Positions 8,509 to 16,284 of a stretch of DNA of 64,000 nt are shown in pieces. The DNA comes from CAYJBH01 sp964370605 (lineage in GTDB: Bacteria; Bacillota; Clostridia; Oscillospirales; Ruminococcaceae), in the NCBI GenBank assembly GCA_964370605.1, contig CAYJJX010000003.1, positions 83,879 to 147,878 of the forward strand, written 5' to 3'. Every line of letters begins with the position of its first letter. Within the stretch, counting starts at the first letter, position 1. The position numbers were made by a program, and so were the translations under genes. Below the pieces are notes generated by a model. That model saw only the letters and a list, made by a program, of their open reading frames with translations, did not search any database and had not been told where the DNA came from.

Positions 8509-8988
8509 ATGCCGATTACAAAAAAGTTCGTGACGAGATTGTTCGTCTCGGCGGTGCTGATAGTCATTGCGGCTGTTGGCTCGGTGCTGATAAAAGAGAC
8601 GATAGACAGCATATCTGCGCCGGAAAATTCACTGCCGACGATCAGTTGCAGTGTCGGATATACCACTGCATATATTGAGCGCGGCGGTTTTGAATGGAAC
8701 TTTTTTACGCGTGTCGTGCGTGAGCCGACAATATCGCCACCCGATCTGCGATTGATAATCACCGATGTCACACCCGATACACCGATTATAATCAATTTTT
8801 CGAGGCAGGTTGAGACACTTGATGTTTCCATGAGCACAGGTCAGTATAGTACCGAATATGTGAATCAGGATGCCGAAGAACTCTACACCCCCACCGAGCC
8901 GGGCATATATAACTATTGCGTGGAGGCAGGATTCGATAGGGGATCTATAATATATTATTTTTCAGTCAACGTGAAAGCGTCGGTATAA
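8509..8988 (+). CDS. membrane-anchored extracytoplasmic protein, unknown function
   Basis: 159 aa; one N-terminal membrane anchor (residues 7-28) followed by a beta-rich outer domain. I do not recognise a named family. The outer domain resembles the N-terminal part of the M23 peptidase at 27145-28422: both have an anchor, a short Pro-rich linker, a strand with an aromatic FEW/MEW motif, and a closing pattern (T-E-x-G-x-Y-x-Y-x-V ... G ... YF-x-x-N). This suggests a shared extracellular beta-sandwich module, by inference only. The start has GAGGA 6 nt upstream. It follows mnmG by 170 nt, and the ACT gene follows 30 nt later. Confidence 0.7.
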   Translation: MPITKKFVTRLFVSAVLIVIAAVGSVLIKETIDSISAPENSLPTISCSVGYTTAYIERGGFEWNFFTRVVREPTISPPDLRLIITDVTPDTPIIINFSRQVETLDVSMSTGQYSTEYVNQDAEELYTPTEPGIYNYCVEAGFDRGSIIYYFSVNVKASV

Positions 8989-9017
8989 AAAATTAATACA
9001 ATAGAAAGGGAAAGAAG

Positions 9018-9287
9018 ATGAGAGCGATAGTAACGGTAATCGGAAAGGATAGGGTCGGTATACTGGCGGAGGTCAGCACAATTTGTTGTGAGCATGGAGC
9101 TAACATCATCGATGTGCAACAGACCTTGATGGAGGAGACCTTTGTCATGGTTATGATGTGTGATGTCAGTGCGTTAAAATGCAGTTTTAATGAGTTTGTC
9201 GAGACAATGAAGACGCAAGAACAGCATATTGGCCTGAAGATAAATGTCATGCACGAGGATATCTTCAACTCGATGCACCGAATATAG
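9018..9287 (+). CDS. ACT domain protein (UPF0237)
   Basis: 89 aa, a single ACT domain, an amino-acid or small-ligand sensing fold. Typical start MRAIVTVIGKDRVGILAEVST with the glycine turn and the GANIIDVQQT strand. It is followed 16 nt later by a UPF0210 protein; this pairing is widespread in bacteria and archaea and suggests ACT is its regulatory partner. The ribosome binding site is GAAAGGGAAAG. The ligand cannot be read from the sequence. Confidence 0.93.
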   Translation: MRAIVTVIGKDRVGILAEVSTICCEHGANIIDVQQTLMEETFVMVMMCDVSALKCSFNEFVETMKTQEQHIGLKINVMHEDIFNSMHRI

Positions 9288-9302
9288 AGACGAGGAGTAT
9301 AG

Positions 9303-10658
9303 ATGAAGTTAGGTGAAATACTGGAAACCACGCGAATGATTGAGGAGGAAAACCTCGATATTCGCACCGTTACCATGGGAATATCTCTGTCTGATTGTGC
9401 CGATGGTGACATAAAGAAAAGTTGCGATAAGGTTTACGACAAGATATGCAGCAGGGCGGAGCACATTGTGTCAACAGCCGATGATATATCGACAAAATAT
9501 GGTATACCGATCATCAACAAGCGAATCTCGGTCACGCCGATAGCGATGCTTTCGGCGGCGAGCGGCGGCGATCCGGTTCTTTATGCAAAAACTCTGCAAC
9601 GAGCCGCGGATACTGTTGGTGTGAACTTTATCGGAGGATACTCTGCCCTTGTACAAAAAGGTTTTTCGGCAGGGGATCTTGCGTTGATAAACTCAATCCC
9701 CGAGGCACTCTCGGTCACTCAAAACGTCTGTTCCAGCGTCAATATCGGTTGTACCAGAAGCGGTATTAACATGGATGCAGTGGCAATGATGGGCAACATA
9801 ATACGGCGTAGCGCCGAGTTGACTGCCGACAATGACTGTATCGGTCCTGCAAAATTGGTGGTTTTTTGCAATGCGCCGGAAGACAATCCGTTCATGGCAG
9901 GGGCGTTTCATGGAGTGGGTGAACCGGATTGCGTGATAAATGTCGGCGTGTCCGGTCCGGGAGTTGTGCGCGCGGCACTCTCGAAGATCGAAGACGATGC
10001 CGATCTTTCAGACGTTGCGGAATTGATAAAGCGCACCTCGTTCAAGATTACTCGAATGGGCCAACTGGTAGGCATGGAGGCGTGCAAAATGCTGAACGTA
10101 CCTTTTGGTATAGTTGATCTTTCACTTGCACCGACTCCTGCGATCGGCGACTCGGTTGCTTATATTCTAGAGGAGATGGGTCTTGAAATGTGTGGCTGTC
10201 ACGGCACAACCGCGGCACTTGCATTGCTCAATGATGCGGTGAAAAAGGGCGGCGTGATGGCGTCTTCTCATGTCGGAGGACTTTCCGGTGCGTTTATTCC
10301 GGTGTCGGAGGATGCGGGAATGATTGCCGCGGCGGCAGATGGCACCTTGACACTTTCCAAGCTCGAAGCGATGACAGCAGTTTGCTCGGTCGGGCTTGAT
10401 ATGGTGGTAGTGCCGGGCGATACCTCGGCGGAGATTTTGTCCGCAATAATTGCAGACGAGGCGGCAATCGGAATGGTTAATCATAAGACCACCGCCGTGA
10501 GGATTATTCCGGCTATCGGCAAAACGGTGGGCGAAGAACTGTCGTTCGGAGGATTGCTCGGACGTGGGCCGGTAATGCCGATTATCTCAAAAAGTCCGCT
10601 GAAATTCATAAAAAGAGGCGGCCGTATTCCGGCACCGCTACAAAGTCTCAAAAACTAG
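9303..10658 (+). CDS. UPF0210 (DUF711) family protein, PFL-like fold
   Basis: 451 aa, full length for the UPF0210/DUF711 family, whose enzymatic role is unsettled; the fold is related to glycyl-radical enzyme barrels. Family motifs: DIRTVTMGISL near the N-terminus, KRISVTPIAML, GFSAGDLALI, GCTRSGINMDAVAMMG and VNVGVSGPGVV. The start ATG has GAGGAG 7 nt upstream and sits in an operon with the ACT gene. There is no glycyl-radical loop, so a radical mechanism should not be assumed. Confidence 0.92.
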   Translation: MKLGEILETTRMIEEENLDIRTVTMGISLSDCADGDIKKSCDKVYDKICSRAEHIVSTADDISTKYGIPIINKRISVTPIAMLSAASGGDPVLYAKTLQRAADTVGVNFIGGYSALVQKGFSAGDLALINSIPEALSVTQNVCSSVNIGCTRSGINMDAVAMMGNIIRRSAELTADNDCIGPAKLVVFCNAPEDNPFMAGAFHGVGEPDCVINVGVSGPGVVRAALSKIEDDADLSDVAELIKRTSFKITRMGQLVGMEACKMLNVPFGIVDLSLAPTPAIGDSVAYILEEMGLEMCGCHGTTAALALLNDAVKKGGVMASSHVGGLSGAFIPVSEDAGMIAAAADGTLTLSKLEAMTAVCSVGLDMVVVPGDTSAEILSAIIADEAAIGMVNHKTTAVRIIPAIGKTVGEELSFGGLLGRGPVMPIISKSPLKFIKRGGRIPAPLQSLKN

Positions 10659-10665
10659 TGGCATA

Positions 10666-10697
10666 GGGTGAGATTTGCATTTATAGTCAAATCACCC
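10666..10697 (+). terminator. weak hairpin after the ACT-UPF0210 operon
   Basis: GGGTG-AG-ATTTG pairs with CAAAT-CACCC across a 10-nt loop, just after the UPF0210 stop. There is no run of T after it, so termination is uncertain. The rest of 10698-10944 shows no gene I can support. Confidence 0.3.
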
Positions 10698-10944
10698 CAA
10701 AAATCATACAGTCCGTGCGTTGTCGTCATTCGCAATACAAAATATTACTCAATCCGACGCCATCTTTGTAAGCTTTTTAAAGTGGTTTAACTATACATAG
10801 CATCGACAATCAAGATTTCAGCTGAACTCAGCTCGAGTTTCGACACATGATTGCGGTGAAAATGGATGAGATGTCACACCGTTAGAATACTGAACACTTT
10901 TTGGTCGAGATAGGAAAAGGCGAAAAAACAATAGGAGGGATGAC

Positions 10945-11130
10945 ATGGTTATTTTTGCGGCAATATTGTTTTTGCTTAGCTTGATAGCGATACCCTTTCT
11001 TGTAAAATGCCGCAAGACGACAAGGTCAAAGCCGTTGAACACGGTAGCGATTATAGTTTGTGTCATTGTTGCCGTCGCAACTCTTGGTTATATCGGTTTG
11101 GCGGCTCTAGTCTTGAATGCAATTGCATAG
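10945..11130 (+). CDS. small two-helix membrane protein
   Basis: 61 aa with two predicted membrane helices (residues 2-19 and 33-58) separated by a basic loop CRKTTRSKP, so the loop is probably cytoplasmic. An excellent ribosome binding site (AGGAGGG, 6 nt spacing) and a perfect palindromic hairpin 34 nt after the stop support a real gene. I do not recognise a family. It stands alone between the UPF0210 operon and a convergent oxidoreductase. Confidence 0.65.
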   Translation: MVIFAAILFLLSLIAIPFLVKCRKTTRSKPLNTVAIIVCVIVAVATLGYIGLAALVLNAIA

Positions 11131-11163
11131 CTGGATTTGAGACGACTTGTTTTCTATAGAGAG

Positions 11164-11189
11164 AGCCCCCGTCCTATAGGACGGGGGCT
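11164..11189. terminator. perfect palindrome, probable shared terminator
   Basis: AGCCCCCGTCCTATAGGACGGGGGCT is a perfect 13+13 palindrome between the convergent small membrane gene and the Gfo/Idh gene. The plus side is followed by TTGATTTT, a weak T-tract. It could serve both strands. Confidence 0.7.
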
Positions 11190-11242
11190 TGATTTTGGCG
11201 CAGTTCAGTTAGCCGTGTTTGCAAAGTAGTTGTTTCGATGCC

Positions 11243-12394
11243 TTATATCTCGACCCAGACGTTTCCAAGGCGATTGCTTTCAACGACTGAATGCGTGAAC
11301 TTGACGCCTGCGATTCCCTCCTCGACGGTCGGGAAATCCATGTCGGCGTCAGTCAGTGTCTCGCCGTTCAATCTTTTCAAAAGGGCAGTGGTAAAGGTTT
11401 TGTAGATGTTTGCAAAGGCGACAAACAATCCTTCGGGATGGCCGGACGGAACTCGATTGAGCTCGGATGCTCGACCCGAGAGATATCCCATTCCACGATT
11501 TAGAATCTGCATGGGGCAACCTTTTTTAGTGAAGTATAAGAGGTTGGGGTTTTCTTGTACCCACTCGATTGCACCTTCCGTTCCGAAAATGCGAACGACA
11601 AGTCCGTTGGAGTGTCCGACGCAGACCTGTGAGAAGCTGAAAACGCCGTGTGCGCCGTTTTCATATTCCAGCAGCATGTTGGCATTCATTTCGAGAGGCT
11701 GTTCAAAGTGGTCGAGTACCGCACAGACTTTTTTGAGTTTAAGTCCTGTCAGATAGTATACCATATGCTCGACATGGGTACCAAGATCGCCGACACAGTT
11801 TGCGATTCCCGCTATTTCGGGGTTTTTACGCCACATAGAGAGTTTCTTTGTGGTTTGATCGCCTTTTCCGACATCGTCAATCAGCCATTCTTGCAAGAAC
11901 TCGGCATTTACATTGATGACTTCACCGATCTCTCCGTCATCGATCAATTTTTTAGCCTGTTTTATCATGCAGTTGCCGGTATAAGAGTATGTAACGGCAA
12001 AGAAAAGGTTCTTTGCCTTCGCAAGTCGAGACAGCTCCTCGCCCTGCTCGACGGTGTGACAAAGTGGTTTTTCACACACGACATGAAAACCGTTCTCTAA
12101 AAACGCTTTGGCGATCTCGTAGTGAGTTTTATTTGGGGTGGTGATGACTACAAAGTCAATTTTATCATTTCGTTGTGCCTCTGCTCGAGCCATCTCGTCA
12201 TAGGAACCGTAAACCCGATCGGTGCTCACACCGAGTTTTTTTCCGGTTTCACTGTTCAGCTGAGGATCGGTACTGAAACAGCCGGCCGTTAGAACCGCCT
12301 TGCTGTCGAAGTCGATGGCGGTACGATGCACTCCGCCGATAAAAGCGTTTAGACTTCCGCCTATCATTCCATAGTTTAAGTACTCTCTTTTCAT
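11243..12394 (-). CDS. Gfo/Idh/MocA family oxidoreductase
   Basis: 383 aa NAD(P)-dependent dehydrogenase of sugars, inositols or related compounds. N-terminal Rossmann fold with a glycine-rich stretch GMIGGSLNAFIGGVH (residues 9-23) and the family motif CEKPL around residue 110. The C-terminal substrate domain has a catalytic-type GDLGTHVEH histidine motif (about residues 203-211). Substrate unknown. It is monocistronic with its own promoter and is convergent with the small membrane protein gene. Confidence 0.92.
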   Translation of the reverse strand: MKREYLNYGMIGGSLNAFIGGVHRTAIDFDSKAVLTAGCFSTDPQLNSETGKKLGVSTDRVYGSYDEMARAEAQRNDKIDFVVITTPNKTHYEIAKAFLENGFHVVCEKPLCHTVEQGEELSRLAKAKNLFFAVTYSYTGNCMIKQAKKLIDDGEIGEVINVNAEFLQEWLIDDVGKGDQTTKKLSMWRKNPEIAGIANCVGDLGTHVEHMVYYLTGLKLKKVCAVLDHFEQPLEMNANMLLEYENGAHGVFSFSQVCVGHSNGLVVRIFGTEGAIEWVQENPNLLYFTKKGCPMQILNRGMGYLSGRASELNRVPSGHPEGLFVAFANIYKTFTTALLKRLNGETLTDADMDFPTVEEGIAGVKFTHSVVESNRLGNVWVEI

Positions 12395-12427
12395 AACAGC
12401 CCCTTAATCATTTAACATCTTTTTCTC

Positions 12428-12456
12428 ATTTTATAACAACAAAATAAAAAAATCAA
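12428..12456 (-). promoter_or_regulatory. probable promoter for the Gfo/Idh gene
   Basis: Minus strand TTGATT (12451-12456), 17-nt spacer, TAAAAT (12428-12433), within a very A/T-rich stretch, which lowers specificity. Confidence 0.5.
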
Positions 12457-12579
12457 CAACAAAAAAAATTATCATTTAAAAACCATAAGGTAGCTTTTAT
12501 CTAAAACTTTGTTCCAAGTGGCTTTCACCACAATGCAGATTCTGCAAAAAGCATGTCATGATTACATATAAAAAGTGCG

Positions 12580-13068
12580 TCAAATCGCATTTCGGAGTTT
12601 TAGGATACGTTCAATTCTTGGCCTATTATATCGTTGGGTTATAAGACAGGGAAGATTAACGGCAAGGGCATAGAGCAACATAATCGGGATAACTTCAAGT
12701 GGGCAGAAAAAACCAAACAATAAAAAAGGCGGGATGGACAAAAGATGAATGAGCTCCGCCTTGCACGATTCGCTCAAAAAATATCTCAGCCCTGCGTCAG
12801 AGGTGTCGCGGAGGCGCTTTTTCTTTAACCCAACCCCTGTGATTGCGCTTCCGTCCGGAAGATAGCGCTTCCATCGTTTTATTGCAAAATACTTTTCATA
12901 GATCCTGCCTCCCTTTTCAAAATTTTTACTGCAAAAAAGAAGGTTGTTTCGATCGAAAAGTTTGTCCGGCATTATTCCCACCAGAAAAGCTACCGTTATC
13001 TGTATCATTGCCCATGCCAAAAAGCACGCCGCGATATTTTGCCATGGTGAAAGGAAGATAATTTGCAT
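12580..13068 (-). CDS. CrtO-like acyltransferase (glycosyl-diaponeurosporenoate acyltransferase family)
   Basis: 162 aa integral membrane protein. The sequence matches the layout of S. aureus CrtO: MPDKLFDRNNLLF, NFEKGGRIYEKYFAIKRWKRYLPDG, KAELIHLLSIPP and the closing QRYNRPRIERIL. In Staphylococcus CrtO adds a fatty acid to the glucosyl carotenoid to finish staphyloxanthin. Four hydrophobic stretches are visible. It lies 18 nt after the crtQ-like gene in the order crtP/crtQ/crtO. No crtM is present here, so the true acceptor in this organism is unknown. Confidence 0.82.
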   Translation of the reverse strand: MQIIFLSPWQNIAACFLAWAMIQITVAFLVGIMPDKLFDRNNLLFCSKNFEKGGRIYEKYFAIKRWKRYLPDGSAITGVGLKKKRLRDTSDAGLRYFLSESCKAELIHLLSIPPFLLFGFFCPLEVIPIMLLYALAVNLPCLITQRYNRPRIERILKLRNAI

Positions 13069-13086
13069 AAAGTCTTCTCCTGATTT

Positions 13087-14241
13087 TCATCTGCCTTGTT
13101 TGATTTTTCGCCCTTTCCAACTTACCGAAAGCTTGAATATCCTTTTGAAAAGTGAGACGGAGAATAGGGTGAAAAAAGTTAAGAGCCATATCGGATAGAG
13201 GAACGGGGCGAGCAGACCGAAACTACCGACCTTGCTCGTCACTTTCAAAGTGGCGATTGCCCAGACGAGATACACGGCGATGCTTACTGACACATAGATT
13301 GCGCCAAGTTGAAGCGAGTTATCGTTCATAAATAACGATTCGACTGCTTTGTAGACGAGTAACAGCGATGCAGCGCAGCCTGTTAACCATAAAAAAGTTA
13401 GTACAAAGAGTATCAAAGAAGTATATTCGGCGCCGACAGCGATGTTTTTTATCCATCCCTGTGCAAGACTTTTCATGCCGTCAGGATACATTCGAAAAGA
13501 TATAATATCACCGCCGGTTTTTACGACAAAATGCTCTTGGCTTGCGTCCAGGTGTTGCCCGAGTTTCAGGTCGTCCACCACGCTGTCGTTTACACAGCTG
13601 TGCCCTCCGATCTCGTTATATAAATTTCTATCGATGAAGATAACCGGTCCAAAGAGTCCTGCTGCTTTCGACGGTATTGCGCTGCAACTGCCGTTGCCGG
13701 CAAGTTGAACCAGATTGAAGAAGAGCGAACATCTTTCATACAGATGTCTTACATTGTGAAACGGCTGCACTGTTATGGTACACTGTTCTTGTATGTGGCA
13801 ATCATATAGCAACTTTAATGCAGTGGGACCCAATCGCACGTCGGCATCTAAAAACAGCAAAAAGTCACCGCTTGCATTTCTCGCACCGACTTGACATGCC
13901 CAAGCCTTTGCGTTCCAGCCCTTTTGTTTTTGTTCCACTTGAAGCAGGGTGACATTATGGTATTTTGAAACGACTGATACGGTGTCGTCGTCACTCATGT
14001 CGTCAACACAAATAATCTCATGTGGCGGAAGTTGTTGTGACAGAAGATCGTTTAAAAGCTGTTCGATGTTGAAACGCTCATTGCGCATCGGTATCACTAT
14101 CGATATTTTGCCGTCGATTGAAGTAGATCCTCCATTCGGTTTTTGTGAAACTTCATATCGAACACCAAGTTTTGGAAAACGATAGAATAACAGGAAGAAT
14201 GATAACAGTCCAAGACAGTTTATAATTAGATAATAAGTCAT
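13087..14241 (-). CDS. CrtQ-like family 2 glycosyltransferase
   Basis: 384 aa membrane-associated GT2 enzyme. One N-terminal membrane helix, then a GT-A domain: VIPMRNE, ICVDDMSDDDT, the DxD motif in FLDADVRLGP and the acceptor-side GQGWIKN, then three C-terminal membrane helices. Closest recognised relative is CrtQ (4,4-diaponeurosporenoate glycosyltransferase), on the strength of its neighbours. The start at MTYYLII has GGAG upstream and is 2 nt from the end of the preceding oxidase-like gene; a longer frame upstream is only its shadow. A lipid or isoprenoid acceptor is inferred. Confidence 0.8.
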   Translation of the reverse strand: MTYYLIINCLGLLSFFLLFYRFPKLGVRYEVSQKPNGGSTSIDGKISIVIPMRNERFNIEQLLNDLLSQQLPPHEIICVDDMSDDDTVSVVSKYHNVTLLQVEQKQKGWNAKAWACQVGARNASGDFLLFLDADVRLGPTALKLLYDCHIQEQCTITVQPFHNVRHLYERCSLFFNLVQLAGNGSCSAIPSKAAGLFGPVIFIDRNLYNEIGGHSCVNDSVVDDLKLGQHLDASQEHFVVKTGGDIISFRMYPDGMKSLAQGWIKNIAVGAEYTSLILFVLTFLWLTGCAASLLLVYKAVESLFMNDNSLQLGAIYVSVSIAVYLVWAIATLKVTSKVGSFGLLAPFLYPIWLLTFFTLFSVSLFKRIFKLSVSWKGRKIKQGR

Positions 14242-14243
14242 GA

Positions 14244-16028
14244 TTACTCCGTTTTTGAGTTTCGTTTGACTTTTGAGGCGCCAAGATCGCGAAGCGCTTT
14301 GTCGGCCGCAAGACGACCGGTGATGATGCTGACCGGAAGTCCGGCGGGACTGAACGTCCACATGCCGGCCTGATACACCGATGGAAGATCGGTGTTTATC
14401 GAGCGTGCGATAGCTGTGAATCCCGTGACGGCAGGCATTGGGCTGCTGAGATGCGACCAACCGGTTATGGCTCCGTCGTCATTGGCGGTTCGCCGTTCCA
14501 GACAAAGTGGGGTCGAACATTCGCAAAAGATTAGATGCTCTTTTATTCCTTTTATCAAGGTCTTGTCAAGCGTGTCTATTATCACTTCGCGGCATATTGC
14601 CTTGAATTCGTCATGCATTCCCTCATCATCAAAACGTTTTGCAATTTCGTATTCAAACAGCGTTCCGACAATGAGCGCACAGCGACCGGGCGGCGCAAGT
14701 CTGGGGTTTATGACGGCCGGACAAGAAATTTCGAAGGTAGTCAGCCTGAGATAGCTTTCGACATAATTTTTCAGCTCCGGTGTTGTAGTATTGCTATTTG
14801 GTAGGCGAAGCGACGACAACCCTTCAATGGACGGTGTGAAGAACATATGTGAACCACAGATTGCTCCAACATTTTTGGCAGGGATATCTACGGCGAGATA
14901 CAATGTCAGGACCGAGTTGCTACCACGCTGTTTTAAGGCATGGTTGCTGTGTTGAATGGTCGCACCGGAGCGCCTTATCAATGATTTTTTGCTACAACAC
15001 CATATCATGCGGTCATACTGCACTCGGTTGCCGTCTTGAAGCGTTACCATGCTTTTTCTGATGTTGATATCGATAACTTCGGTGTTGCATTGTACTCTGC
15101 CGCCGTTGACTGTGATGTGTTCTTGCATGAGTTCGGCGATGTGTTTGATTGAATTTTTGGGGTAGTAATAGTCACCGTAAAGCCAAAAGTATCCTAGGGC
15201 AAAAAATGTGGGGGAGCCGGAGAAAAAATGTTGTATTACCATGTCGCATAGGGCACGGTTTTGGGTCAAATCCGCAAGCTTTTTTTCGACCGGTTGGCGT
15301 GCAAGATTGATTTCGATGACGGTAGAAAGATACCGCACCAGCCACGGCAACATTTTCTTGAAAAGTTTTTTCGGCTCATTCCATAGCGGAGAGAACAGCG
15401 GATTTTCTACGCCGTAGAGCACGTCCATGTTTTTTACAGTTCGTTCGATAAGTCTGATTATTCGTGCTATGTCTCTTTTGTTATCAGGAAAATGGAAAGC
15501 CAGCATTTTGGCATATTCCTTCAGTCCGCCCGATCTGCTGATGGTGGTATTTCGTTCCCCTATCTTTAAATTGACATCGCTTTTGATTAGATCGGCTTCG
15601 ATACCGAGACTACGGAGCATGGGTATTAGTGTACCTGCATTTTCCAGTGCTCTTATGCCACCGTCGAATGTGAAACCTTGTCGCTCAAAACCGGAAACAA
15701 GCCCTCCGACCTGCGATTCTTTTTCACAGAGCAGAACGCTTTGACCTTTTTGTGCAAGATATGTTGCCGCGGTAAGGCCTGCGATGCCGCCGCCTACAAC
15801 CAACACATCGCAATGTTTATCAGAGTGCCGAAAAGGTTGATGTTCTTTTGGAAGATAATACACTTTTTTTCGGCGTCTTTCCTCGCAGATGGCTTTGTGA
15901 AGGAATCTGTTGAATGTCGAATTTGTCATAAGTCTTGACAAGTTTGACCTTTCAAGGAGCTTTGCGAGGTTCTTTGTCGGTCGGCAGCTTTTATTTAGGG
16001 GTAATGATTTGTGGTTTATGTCTTGCAT
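14244..16028 (-). CDS. phytoene desaturase / CrtP-like FAD oxidoreductase
   Basis: 594 aa, carotenoid desaturase/oxidase superfamily. After an unusual basic N-terminal extension of about 70 residues comes the FAD dinucleotide fold (GGGIAGLTAATYLA, from Gly79) and EKESQVGGLVSG; near the C-terminus, YQAGMWTFSPAGLPVSIITGRLAAD completes the FAD site. The N-terminal extension is not typical of CrtN or CrtP. The gene heads a three-gene cluster with CrtQ- and CrtO-like genes. CrtP-type oxidation in Staphylococcus uses oxygen, so in an anaerobe this is more likely an isomerase, saturase or desaturase on another polyprenyl or lipid substrate. Confidence 0.8.
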   Translation of the reverse strand: MQDINHKSLPLNKSCRPTKNLAKLLERSNLSRLMTNSTFNRFLHKAICEERRRKKVYYLPKEHQPFRHSDKHCDVLVVGGGIAGLTAATYLAQKGQSVLLCEKESQVGGLVSGFERQGFTFDGGIRALENAGTLIPMLRSLGIEADLIKSDVNLKIGERNTTISRSGGLKEYAKMLAFHFPDNKRDIARIIRLIERTVKNMDVLYGVENPLFSPLWNEPKKLFKKMLPWLVRYLSTVIEINLARQPVEKKLADLTQNRALCDMVIQHFFSGSPTFFALGYFWLYGDYYYPKNSIKHIAELMQEHITVNGGRVQCNTEVIDINIRKSMVTLQDGNRVQYDRMIWCCSKKSLIRRSGATIQHSNHALKQRGSNSVLTLYLAVDIPAKNVGAICGSHMFFTPSIEGLSSLRLPNSNTTTPELKNYVESYLRLTTFEISCPAVINPRLAPPGRCALIVGTLFEYEIAKRFDDEGMHDEFKAICREVIIDTLDKTLIKGIKEHLIFCECSTPLCLERRTANDDGAITGWSHLSSPMPAVTGFTAIARSINTDLPSVYQAGMWTFSPAGLPVSIITGRLAADKALRDLGASKVKRNSKTE

Positions 16029-16222
16029 ATAAATATTTCCGAAAAAATGGTCAGAGGGTTCCTCTCCTGCAGTCGATATTTCAACATGCCGAGAGGTATC
16101 CTCTTATACTATAGATATGCACAACATACCGCATCATAGAACAAAAAAACATAAAAACTTTTCGACATCTTTTGCCGAACAGCTAAAACTGCTTTATGCG
16201 GCAACGATTTTTGAAAAACATC

Positions 16223-16251
16223 TAGAAATCGTAAAAAAATCATGCTATAAT
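16223..16251 (+). promoter_or_regulatory. promoter with extended -10 for gcvPB
   Basis: TAGAAA (16223-16228), 17-nt spacer, TG-C-TATAAT with the -10 at 16246-16251. The start is expected near 16258, giving a leader of about 27 nt, too short for a glycine riboswitch. Confidence 0.75.
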
Positions 16252-16284
16252 AAATCTGATAATATTCGATGGAATAATACTGAC

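Noticed and set aside
9303..10658. Glycyl-radical enzyme call for the UPF0210 protein
   Set aside because: The fold is similar, but no glycyl-radical motif (R-V-x-G-[FWY]) is seen at the C-terminus.
14242..14460. Longer start for the CrtQ-like protein
   Set aside because: The extra 73 residues are a frame-shadow of the CrtP-like gene, and ATG 14241 has its own GGAG.
16029..16284. Glycine riboswitch before gcvPB
   Set aside because: The promoter is mapped within 30 nt of the start codon and no aptamer motif is visible.
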